Below are positions 55,648 through 64,000 of a stretch of DNA of 64,000 bases, piece after piece (the stretch's first letter is position 1; each line of letters starts with the position of its first letter). The notes under the pieces were generated by a model. The model was not told where the DNA came from, ran no database searches, and saw nothing but the letters and a program-made list of their open reading frames with translations. The position numbers and the translations under genes are program-made. This DNA comes from Paraphaeosphaeria minitans (taxonomy: Eukaryota > Ascomycota > Dothideomycetes > Pleosporales > Didymosphaeriaceae): assembly GCA_015832175.1 (NCBI GenBank), contig WJXW01000015.1, forward strand, positions 372,001 to 436,000. The letters are read 5' to 3'.

Positions 55648-56857
55648 ATGTTGACGACAATGTTTCACGACTCGTCACCACGGCCACGCTGCCACAATTG
55701 CCACAAGATGTATAAGAAAGTAGCATCTATCGAGGTTAGTTAATCAGGTACTTTTCGAGCATGTTAACAGTTGGTGGTAGTCACTCGTCCGACTGCTACT
55801 GAGCGAAGTACGGCAAATAGCGACCGGCCCACATACGAACCCCGCCTTTACCCTGAATGACCGCAGAAGTAATGAAGACAGCGAGGACGTTATTAGCGAC
55901 AGCAACGACGACGTTCTCAGCGATAGCAATGACGATGCCAGAGTTGTTGGTCTCAACAAGGAGGAGAACATCGAGGGTGATGTACCCAAGAATGTATCTT
56001 GCCCTCATCCAGACTGTAAAGAGAGCGAAGGATATGCACAAAGAAGGAATATGCAGCGACATTTCACAAACCGTACGTCTTCAAGTATTCATGCATAAGT
56101 TCCTCCGAACTTCCGCTAATCTATTTTTCATAAGCAGATGTAAAATGTGAAGAGCCTTGTGCCTTCTGTGGTCGCCCGTCTTCGACCGTACGGCAGTATA
56201 TGAATCACCTCGATAAATGCAGAACAAAAACGAGCCAATGTGCGAACTTCGAGAGTCTGAACGAAATCGCGACACAACGTGCGCAAAACTTACGCCAAAA
56301 AGCTGCGCAAGAGCTGAGCAGCATGTCCCAAAACCTCATGGATCCAGGCGGAGCCGCAACTGGTACAAAGCGCAAGTCCGACGCCATGATTTCCCATTCT
56401 CATAAACATATTGGCGAAGGTACACATGAGCTGGTTGCAGCTTTAGGTGCTAGTGACCGGTTTACAAAAGATATACAAGGTTTGCGCATCTGATCCCTTA
56501 GCATTCTCAGGTTCTGACAGGCCGGAAGTACTGGAAACACCTTCTGTACACGTCCTTCCTCAATGGACTGGTCATGAAGACAGCATTGCTGCACAATCTG
56601 GTGCCCTTTCGACCGATCTCATGGAGATGCAATCTAGCGGTGGACAATACGTTGAGTCCACACTTTTAGCACCCTTTATTGATGCTCGCACGTTGGATTG
56701 GAGTACTTCTTATATGATGGAATACAACGGTGTTGCGGGACCATACGCAGAAAGAATGATCACGCATGAACATGCTATAGACCAAAACACTGCAGAGGCT
56801 TCTAACAGAAGACTGACGCAATTTTGCGATGTCGGGAATATCGGTCAATCTAGTTAG
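55648..56857 (+). CDS. zinc-finger protein, putative DNA-binding
   Basis: The ATG is at 55648. Intron 1 is 55735-55780 (GTTAGT...GGTAG) and intron 2 is 56073-56137 (GTACGT...GCTAAT...AGCAG). A third, very short intron of about 31 nt near 56479-56509 is needed to stay in frame to the TAG at 56855-56857. The product starts with a CHNC pair, then an acidic Asp/Ser-rich linker, then CPHPDCKESEGYAQRRNMQRHF (shown in part: CPHPDCKES, RRNMQRHF) and CEEPCAFCGRPSS...YMNHLDKC. These are paired C2H2/C2HC fingers. A helical segment and a long unstructured tail follow. A transcription factor role is inferred. Its stop overlaps the stop of the convergent gene. Confidence 0.65.
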
Positions 56858-57651
56858 ACTTTGTCGCCTTCGCCCCGGGATGGCAAGTCGACAAACCCGA
56901 AATTCATATATATCCCATCGTGAGTCATTCTCATCAACTTCTGCTTTACGCTTTTCGTACCAAGAAGCCTCATCTTTGGCCACAGCTTGACCTTTTCCTC
57001 CACGGTAAATCCAACCATGATCCCCATCCCTTGTGTTATACCGAAACCTAGTCTGCCGTCGACGATGGCGCTGCAATCTATAAGATATCGATCAAGTTAT
57101 AGTGGAGCTCACTTACAAGCCTCCATCCTTCATTGTTACTTCAAGCCTTTCGATGTGCCCCTTTTCCAAACTTTCCTTTTGAACTTCTAACAGCCCGATA
57201 CTTGCGGGCTTCACTTTTAGAGGATACTGATGCGACGCTTTGTAATACACCATCTCAGAGCCAGGAGATAAAAGTTGAACAACTAAAAGATTGGCATCAT
57301 CTTTCTTACTGCTTGTTTGATCTATGCCTTCTTTTGATCCGGTTGTAGAGTTGAAGCAGAAGACGTGATATGGATTGGGCCCAAGTGCTTTTAAAAAGCC
57401 TAAGCCCGGCCGATCAACGCAGAATTTTACTGTTTCCCGAATACGCTGTTTGTTGTTAGGCCATACACACCGATTCTTTGAAGGCTTACCGTGTCATTGA
57501 GAATATTCTTCTCGATGAAGTCCAGACACTCTTCGGTTTGAAACGGGAATTTGTTTTCATCGAACTCATGAACCCGTCTCCCAATCTCTGGGTCTTCCAA
57601 AAGGAAGATCCCTTCTTCTAGAATCAAGTTACGAGGGCCTTCCGAAGCCAT
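56854..57651 (-). CDS. uncharacterised protein, three exons
   Basis: The ATG is at 57651-57649. Intron 1 is 57489-57446 (GTAAGC...AACAG) and intron 2 is 57116-57071 (GTAAGT...TGCAG). The TAA is at 56856-56854. The product is about 235 residues: an acidic N-terminus (LLEDPEIGRRVHEFDENKFP), ETVKFCVDRPGLGFLKALGP, a Ser-rich middle, and DGGFAIVDGRLGFGITQG then VGFTVEEKVKLWPKM. No signal peptide or membrane segment is visible. The family is not recognised. Clean frame-preserving splices support a real gene. It is convergent with the zinc-finger gene; the two stop codons overlap by 2 bp. Confidence 0.65.
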
Positions 57652-58149
57652 GCAATGACGTGTTGGCCTTCAATAATGAGTTTTGGTGTGTGCAAGATTG
57701 GAGCGGGGCTGAGGGCCAGGACAACCCCACCACATGACGTTATTTCGGCATATCGGAATTTCCCACGAATTGGTCCTAGCCCACCTTATGATTTTAGTGT
57801 CCCCAATCATGTGGTATCAGCCCGCTTGGCGCGCACGAACCCGCTCGGACTGCGAACTCGCTCAGGCTGCGAACTTGCTCAGGCTGCGAACTCGCTCAGG
57901 CTGCGAACCCGCTCAGGCTGCGAACATGGCATAGGTATCAGTCTCGATGCGATATTCTCTATCCGATTGAGGAGTATTCATTTCTCGGTTGCAGCTATGG
58001 ATAACATCTATCTACCGGTCTGTGTTCTATAGGTATAAGAACATCAATTCGCCCCAAGGACCATAACTGTCATATGACAGTCTATTTACACGTTCTGCCA
58101 GCTCACACTACTTCGTCTCTCATCTGATTTGATTTCAGCAAGCTCCATA
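57652..58149. other. intergenic with 17-bp minisatellite
   Basis: This divergent promoter region contains the short tandem array at 57837-57925. No gene is supported. Confidence 0.5.
57837..57925. repeat. 17-bp minisatellite, about five copies
   Basis: Copies of GAACTCGCTCAGGCTGC with single-base variants (TTG, CCG) lie in tandem; the first is degenerate. Confidence 0.9.
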
Positions 58150-59689
58150 ATGGCGTCACTAGGCAAGGCCAGCGAACAGATAGTCCTGCTGGACTTCCTT
58201 TATCCTGGACTTGCACCCGTATTCTCTTCCCTCTGGCCCCTTTTCAATGGTGTATCAGGCATCTACACGCGGCTGAACTGCGGTCTACTTATACTGGTCG
58301 GGAGATATGCCGTGGGTTATCTAGAAGCGTTGTTGGAGGCCTATTTCAGTCAGTGGACACGCTCGTGAAAACCCTTCGATACTGAATTTTAACCTCCCTG
58401 TAGCTTCAAAGATTGATGTGTCTTATCGCGATGAAGTTTACGACATGCTCATTTTGTGGGTGTGCTCTCAGCCATTTGCCCATTCCGCACGCGCCTCCGT
58501 TGTCGAAGTCGATGTCAAACTACCGACGCATGCAAATGGATCCGTTGACAAGAAACAACTCCGCTACTCTCCCTGCAATGGTCACTCCTACTTCTGGTAT
58601 AGACGCAATCTATTCAGATTTACGCGCAATCGCAGCCAAGAACCGTTCGGTTCTATGAGAGAGGAAGTCACCTTATCCTACTTTGGACGGAATCCAAGTG
58701 TTTTAAGGGAGCTCCTAAGTGAATGCCGCCGTCACTATATGGGGTTTATTGAAAACAAGACCTGCGTCTTTGAGCATGTAGATGACAGATGGAAATCCTC
58801 CATACCGAAAAGCAAGAGAGACGTAACGACTGTAGTCATAGGAGAGGATGTTAAAAAGGAGGTCATCGATGACCTTGCTGAGTTTCTTGATCCTCAGATG
58901 AAATTATGGTACTCCGAGAGGAGCATACCATACCGACGAGGGTACCTCGTCCACGGACTACCAGGAACTGGAAAATCGAGCTTCAGTCTCTCCATTGCGG
59001 GACAATTCGATTTGGATCTTTACGTGCTCAGCATTCCTAGCCTCAGCGACCGGGCCCTTAAGGCGCTCTTCGACGAACTTCCGCAGCGATGCGTTGTGCT
59101 CCTTGAGGATGTCGACGCTGTTGGCTTGGATCGGTCTCAGGGCGTCGTCACGGATGCGAGCTCGGATGGACGTCCCAAAAGATCTGCCGGAAAAGTGTCC
59201 CTATCTACCCTGCTCAACGTCCTCGACGGCATAAGTTCATCTGAGGGACGAGTATCGATAATGACCACGAATCACATCGAGCACCTAGACCGTGCGCTTA
59301 TTCGCCCGGGCCGTGCGGACAAGAGAGTGGAATTCAAGTTGACTGACAAAGACATGATTAGCCAGTTGTTCTTGTTCATTTATAGTTCTGGGCCGTCCGG
59401 TCTTACTCAACGCGATGGGTCCGAGAACAGCGCGTCAGGGGACGGTAAAGTCAATGTCACACAAGATGATGAATTGGGTCAATTGGCAGAAGTATTTGCG
59501 GCAAAGATACCGGAATTTGAGTTTAGTCCAGCTGACATTATGTCCTTCCTGCTGGTAAACAAGCAATCACCCCGCCGTGCTGTTGCCGATGTTGGCGCAT
59601 GGATAGAAGAGATCCGAGAAGAGAGGATGAGATTATCGAGGACGAGTTCTTGGGAGTTGAGTGACGAGGATAAGGTTAACGACCCATGA
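58150..59689 (+). CDS. BCS1-like AAA ATPase
   Basis: The ATG is at 58150 and one intron (58349-58403, GTCAGT...TGTAG) joins AYF to SKIDVSYRDEV in frame, giving about 494 residues. An N-terminal membrane segment (CGLLILVGRYAVGYLEALL) precedes the BCS1-N domain (to about 260). The AAA core has Walker A GLPGTGKSS, Walker B CVVLLEDVDAV, sensor 1 TTNHIEHLDRALIRPGRAD with the arginine finger, and an Ala/Asp-rich C-terminal lid. Yeast Bcs1 inserts the Rieske protein into complex III. Fungi also carry many divergent paralogues of unknown role, and this accessory-region copy is probably one of them. It looks intact. Confidence 0.88.
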
Positions 59690-60101
59690 TACTACTTGGA
59701 CATTGTCCCATCGGCCTAGTAAGGCCCCGCTCAGTACATTCCTTAGTCAGTCTTGTTTCTTGTAGCATCTTTGATGTATCGCAAGTAACGTTAGTCTGTC
59801 ATTTTTGCCTTCTGGTTACAATTCAAACATTCATTTGCGCGGCCTTTCGTCCGATTCACATTGGAGGTCCAATATGTCAGTTGTAGCGATAGACTGTTGA
59901 GATTTTCGGGACTTACCCAGTTCATTAGCGCTGTAATGTCGATAATATCTCGTTCTAATGGTGGTCCTCATGGCAGACCTTAAAGCGGGCATAATCACGC
60001 TAAGAATAGCTGCAACGGCCCCAATCTAGGCCTCTGTGCAGAGGTCTTCGAGGGTCCGTTAGCAAGCAACTTTGAGGGACTACATTTTGGCCTCATTTTA
60101 T
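59690..60101. other. intergenic, nothing recognised
   Basis: No gene or repeat is supported in this stretch. Confidence 0.4.
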
Positions 60102-60419
60102 CTAGGGCCTCATACTGGTCTGCTGGAATGACGATATAGGTCGGGGTGGAGGAGTCGATTCGCTGACGGCGTCGTAGACAGTGTTCCAGATGAGCTCATC
60201 GAACTCGTTGTTCAAGACTGCATCAAGGAGGGGCCTGAGTCGCACAGCGTCAAAGCTGTCGAAAACGATCGATAGATACAGCGGCGCTAGGTCATTGAGA
60301 AGGTCTCTGTTGCCGCGCCGTGAGGGTAACGCTTGAACGACGTCTAGACTTTGCAAGGTGGGAAACAGAGCGAGGAGAACTTGTCTTAAGCCTATACTGT
60401 TCAGCGCTTCCCTTGGCAA
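60102..60419 (-). pseudogene. fungal-type protein kinase (FunK1) N-terminal fragment, probable
   Basis: The 105-residue frame ends in DELIWNTVYDAV, SESTPPPRP and SSFQQT. This resembles, from memory, the start of FunK1 kinases, where this block is followed by a tract with NTSSFANSSEHRKY. Here the frame stops right after SSFQQT and no kinase domain follows to the left. The gene is therefore probably a 5' remnant. An unrelated small protein cannot be excluded. Confidence 0.45.
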
Positions 60420-60956
60420 GTATGTAGAATAATGTTACCTTCACGATCGTCATTCGAGTCCTCTTGGTCTTTCCAATGCGAGGAATACTTAGATCGAAAG
60501 CCGTCTAATCTGTTGCCTATTGGATGCGATCTGATGATCTCGGATCGAGACAGATTTACCATCACCGACAGACTCGTAATTTGCTGATTTGCGGGTCGCA
60601 GACGGTGGTGGGTCTCAATGTGTTTGGCGGGAGTACGGATGCGTTGAGGTGAAAGGACGAATGTCAGAAAGAGAGAGAGAGAGTTTCATTCCGCCCGGCA
60701 TTAAGCCTAAAGGGCACTAGTACAATTATCACATGATTCCCAGCCTTCTGATATCCCATGAACTCCTACAAGCCCTTACTATTACCCTATTCCTGCGCTG
60801 CTATCCCTTGCGTCTGATATCCTACTCCCGTGTGTGTTAGTTTTTTGTTGCAAGTCATCTTAGAGCCTTTTCTCTAAGTGTTCACTGTCCTTAACCCGGC
60901 GATTGAAGCAGAACTTGCTGCCACACAGGCGCTGTCTTTTCGTTCTTGCCGTTCTC
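60420..60956. other. non-coding stretch, probable LINE 3' region
   Basis: This contains a short GA repeat at 60669-60683 and the sequence downstream of the LINE stop codon. The LINE 3' end was not delimited. Confidence 0.4.
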
Positions 60957-61385
60957 TTAGGTCGTATCCATCTCCAATCTCCCTGTGCTGATAGCGAACT
61001 GAATAGTCGCTCGGACGGCCTCCATGTCCGGCGCCCATTTTACTCCATCCGACATTGCTTTACCCCCCAGTGAGAACGAGAGGTTCCCCCACCTTTCGCC
61101 TGCCTGCTGTAGCATCTGTGAACGTTGTGCGTTCCATCTCGAACAGCGGAAGAGGAAGTGCTTGACTGTCTCCCTCGCCGCGCCACAGTCACATAGGTCT
61201 GATTCTGCTGCCCCGATCTGATGCAGATATCCGTTCAGCCGCGCCATCCCTGTGCGTAGCTGCGCTAGCACCCTGGCTCCTCGCCGGTCCAACATATCGT
61301 ACAGCCCTTGCGTGTGCCTTCCAGGCAGCGCTGCGTCTAACTTTCTCGAGTACTCCCCGACCCCGTTTGGTAGCGATCTGTACAA
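60957..61385 (-). mobile_element. Tad-like LINE, C-terminal fragment of ORF2
   Basis: The frame reads GEYSRKLDAALPGRHTQGLY, VLAQLRTGMARLNGYLHQIG, ESDLCDCG and ETVKHFLFRCSRW. This is the CCHC-bearing C-terminus of fungal Tad1-clade non-LTR retrotransposons, just downstream of their RNase H. The stop is at 60957-60959. Upstream, the frame is lost after about 61385 and no reverse transcriptase is recognised, so this is a 5'-truncated copy, the usual fate of LINE insertions. Confidence 0.8.
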
Positions 61386-63057
61386 GTATTGATTTGTATA
61401 TATCTAAGATAATACATTGCAGAAGCGATCGCGTGTCCACCTACATAGACCCTCTGCCTCGCATCGCCTTCGATCCATATCCGCATCCTTCGCGGGGCAC
61501 AACCAGCTAGCAAGTCAATACCAGTGTGCACCTTAAGCCTACTTCAACAGCCACCCTAAAGACTCCATCATCGATGACCATCCCCAGGATTCTGTCCTCT
61601 CAGCAGACCGACACGCGCGTCCGTCCTCTCGAGCCATATAGAAAGTGTCGTCACTGCGGTCCGCCCACCCAGTCTTCCGTCGCTCCCATTATATGCTGCG
61701 CCCCGCAGATTGTCAGTCTGTTTCGCGCTACCTTGTAAGATCTCTCCAGCAAGGCCGACCGTGTCTCGCAGGAGTTCATCCACATTGTGTCCCCTCTGTA
61801 CCCGGAACAGCCAGGCAACACAGTGTTATCCCTCCTACTAACCAAGGTGTCTCGTCATTCTCTGCGTGGATTTAAGCGCGCCGGATCGTATCGTTTCGTG
61901 TTCGTTTTGGCCAAGTAGTTTCTGTCGCTTGTTGTCAGACCCAGCTGTATCCTCCTTTTGACAGAGCAGCCCGAGAGCACCCCAAGGGTGTCCTATCCCA
62001 CGACCTAGGTGTCCACCGACTGTAGGATCGATTTTGCGGTCGTGTTTCGGGTGGTTTTTAAAGTGTTCCCTTGTCGCTTGTGGGTGGTTGGGACGCGGAG
62101 CTTTCTCCCACCCGCAGCCCTGACCAGCTGACGGTGCTGGTCAGTATTGACTCTTCTCAGCTCTGTAAAATACCCGGGGCAAGGCATTTACAGGTTCCCA
62201 GCCGACACCACGGGGAGGTGAGAGTCGTCGTCGGCCTCCGAATGTCAGAAGCAGAGGCGCGACAACGCGCTGGGCGAAAGGCAACCCGGGAAAACGTCGG
62301 CGTTACTCCGCGTCGACTAATCCGCCAAGGGGTAAGCTCACGTCGTCATCTGGCGTTTGCTTCCGAAGCCCAGGCAACGTGGCCGCATCCTCCAGCTTGT
62401 GAGCATCCAGGTCGGTCCTACATGCAGAAGGAAACCGCCAGAGGATACAACTGGCCCAGCTGCTCAAGGACTATCGTGAGTGGTGAGCAGCATAACCAGC
62501 GTGACAAGCCTGACGAAGACGACGCTCCGCATGCGCAGCAGCGCCTCGCGACCATCCCTTCGGCTGCGCCGAATTACCGTAAGGTGCGAACCGCACACCC
62601 GCCTTTCTTCCGCTTACCGCAGCGGCCTGGAGAGATACATTTCGGCCCGTCTGATGGATGCGCTGACGCGAGACCCGACGTACAAGGCATCGCTGCTTTT
62701 CGACCTGATTGAGGACACAGCGTATCACAACGATGAGTAAGAGGGCGAGGATGCCGTGCTGGTAACGGATCGTGTCAAAGGCGTGTTCCAGGGGATCTAT
62801 TTGTGCAAAGAGTATACCAGGGATGAGAATGCTGTGACGCCGCGACTAGCTATGGCGTCTTGCTAGTCTCTGTCACGCTTAGTATCAAGATTCGCATCAC
62901 TCAGGTTTTGTTCGCGCAGACAGAGAACCGGTAAATTAATCTGTGAGTTCCAGTTCTTGCAATTATCACCCTGCTCTCGGATCGAAAGCAGTGTAGAAGT
63001 TTTTGGTTTACCCTTTTTCGATATAACTACTGCATGTCTTAATCTTGCTTCTATGCC
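61386..63057. other. decayed repetitive sequence, unresolved
   Basis: GC-rich sequence has short broken frames on both strands. No motif allows a firm call between 61386 and about 62400. It probably consists of transposon relics, given its position between a LINE end and a decayed gene. Confidence 0.35.
62430..62860 (+). pseudogene. decayed coding fragment, family unknown
   Basis: Protein-like runs appear in different plus frames: QLAQLLKDYREW near 62450, then RLSSAYRSGLERYISARLMD and SLLFDLIEDTAYHNDE to 62740, and DAVLVTDRVKGVFQGIYLCK after a stop. The frame changes and stops suggest a broken gene. I do not recognise the family. Confidence 0.3.
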
Positions 63058-64000
63058 TTAGTCTTCGGCTCCGTCTCTAGTCTTATGCTGATTGGTTTCA
63101 GTGTATTCGCTATTCAGTATGAAGTAAGATGCTCTGCGTAGTCCCTTATGAGAAACGGTATACTCTTGGAGTTTCGCGTTGCCCGACCATTCTTCACAGT
63201 CATGGTAGTATCTTTTACCCTCAAATTCATACCACCATCGATGGCAAGTCGATGCAAGTCGCTCATCTCTGCATGATTGATGCGTTTCGGGCTCAGGGCC
63301 ACCCATTTTGATGTGATTATTTCCACTGTCCACTTCAAGGCCAAGCATCTTGGTCTTTACCGCGTGCTGGTCAGCCCTTTCCCAAATACATTCGACGAAA
63401 GACCTAAGCCCAGACATTTCGCGATCCGTGAAACCCATCGCTTTTGCGAGTCCCAAAGAAGCGTCTTTGCAATCTCCTAGAAACCACGGAACTCGCAGGA
63501 GCTGGTACCCGTTGTCGAGAGTGGCATGTCGCATATACCAGTATTCTTCAACCATGGACGTAATCGCGTCAAGATATACCCGTTGGACCGACTTGTCATA
63601 GTCAACTTCGACCTTGCTTGATTGTTGAACCAGTGCCATTAAGCCATAGACTTTATCTCTTGGATTCTCGCATTTTTTGTCGTAGAATTTGCCGACAGTG
63701 GTGGTCACGTAGTTTGTCACACCCACAGAAGTGTGACCGGCAAAAATGAACCGAAGTGGCTGCGCCTCCACAATCCAACTGGTACTCGGTGAAGTTTCTC
63801 GGACATTGGGTGGAAGTTCTATACACTTCGTACGTAGTGACTTCCATGAAACCTCAACACCTCCTTCAACCAGCACGCAAACGTTCTCTGAGAGCAACAA
63901 CTCTTGTATGATCCACAATCGGTCGAAATATGTATTGTGCAACAGGGCGAGCGTTGGACATCTGGAAAATCTGTTGTCGTCGCTGGAGCTGTTTTCGCCG
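63058..64000 (-). CDS. HET domain protein, 5' end beyond the window
   Basis: The frame is open from the right edge to a TAG at 63060-63058. It shows the second half of the HET domain: NTYFDRLWIIQELLLSENVC, the conserved PRDKVYGLMALV and VDYDKSVQRVYLDA, then a family-variable C-terminal part (LLRVPWFLGDCKDASLGLAK). The first ATG seen (63942) is internal; the frame continues upstream through 64000, so the start is outside. HET proteins trigger cell death on fusion of unlike fungal individuals and often lie in variable genomic regions. The partner specificity cannot be told. The visible part is unbroken. Confidence 0.85.
   Translation of the reverse strand, partial: GENSSSDDNRFSRCPTLALLHNTYFDRLWIIQELLLSENVCVLVEGGVEVSWKSLRTKCIELPPNVRETSPSTSWIVEAQPLRFIFAGHTSVGVTNYVTTTVGKFYDKKCENPRDKVYGLMALVQQSSKVEVDYDKSVQRVYLDAITSMVEEYWYMRHATLDNGYQLLRVPWFLGDCKDASLGLAKAMGFTDREMSGLRSFVECIWERADQHAVKTKMLGLEVDSGNNHIKMGGPEPETHQSCRDERLASTCHRWWYEFEGKRYYHDCEEWSGNAKLQEYTVSHKGLRRASYFILNSEYTETNQHKTRDGAED

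Noticed and set aside
62071..62712. 213-residue plus-strand frame
   Set aside because: Composition is not protein-like and better protein-like runs lie in other frames. It is treated as part of a decayed fragment.

Overview
The window looks like accessory sequence from a filamentous ascomycete, most likely a dothideomycete. The evidence is short introns (about 38-65 nt, GT...AG, with CTAAC/CTAAT branch sites), fungal families (HET, DUF3435 tyrosine recombinase, BCS1-like AAA ATPase, DUF1996, class III aminotransferase, fungal APH-like kinase), a Tad-type LINE fragment, a pogo/Fot-type DNA transposon and a very AT-rich Copia element. No rRNA operon, tRNA or CRISPR was recognised. The only rDNA is a short piece lodged inside another gene.

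Region A (1-23376) is ordinary-GC DNA with scattered small multi-exon genes and decayed genes: a partial hypothetical gene off the left edge, a decayed DUF1996 gene, a DUF-type cytoplasmic protein, two membrane proteins (one with about 7 TM segments), a collagen-like single-pass protein, a twice-frameshifted aminotransferase, three uncharacterised multi-exon genes and copies of a degenerate dispersed repeat. It ends on the right with a leftward DUF3435 tyrosine recombinase gene (20098-22952). This is the family of Starship captains, so Region A could be part of a Starship-like element. The gene is split by exactly 256 bp that ends in the first 58 nt of 18S rRNA.

Region B (23377-47904) is one head-to-tail array of a Copia retrotransposon with a 4944-bp period. 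It holds an inverted partial unit, four full units and a truncated fifth. Total length is exactly five units minus 173 bp (and minus one 19-bp minisatellite copy). Both ends fall in the same integrase-proximal part of the unit, which canonical retrotransposition does not produce. Unit boundaries used here are set by the array structure; the LTRs could not be delimited.

Region C (47905-49792) is a complete but inactivated pogo-like transposon with 45-bp terminal inverted repeats and TA target sites. It lies exactly between Copia sequence and the 3' half of a sirtuin gene, so it marks a rearrangement junction.

Region D (49795-64000) has ordinary GC content: truncated sirtuin, an intact DUF7924-like gene, an APH-family kinase, two tiny zinc-finger peptides, a zinc-finger gene convergent with an uncharacterised gene (stop codons overlapping), a BCS1-like AAA ATPase, a probable FunK1 kinase N-terminal fragment, a LINE fragment, unresolved decayed sequence, and a HET-domain gene running off the right edge. 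The genes do not form an obvious pathway; the window is best read as a transposon-rich, rearranged accessory compartment.
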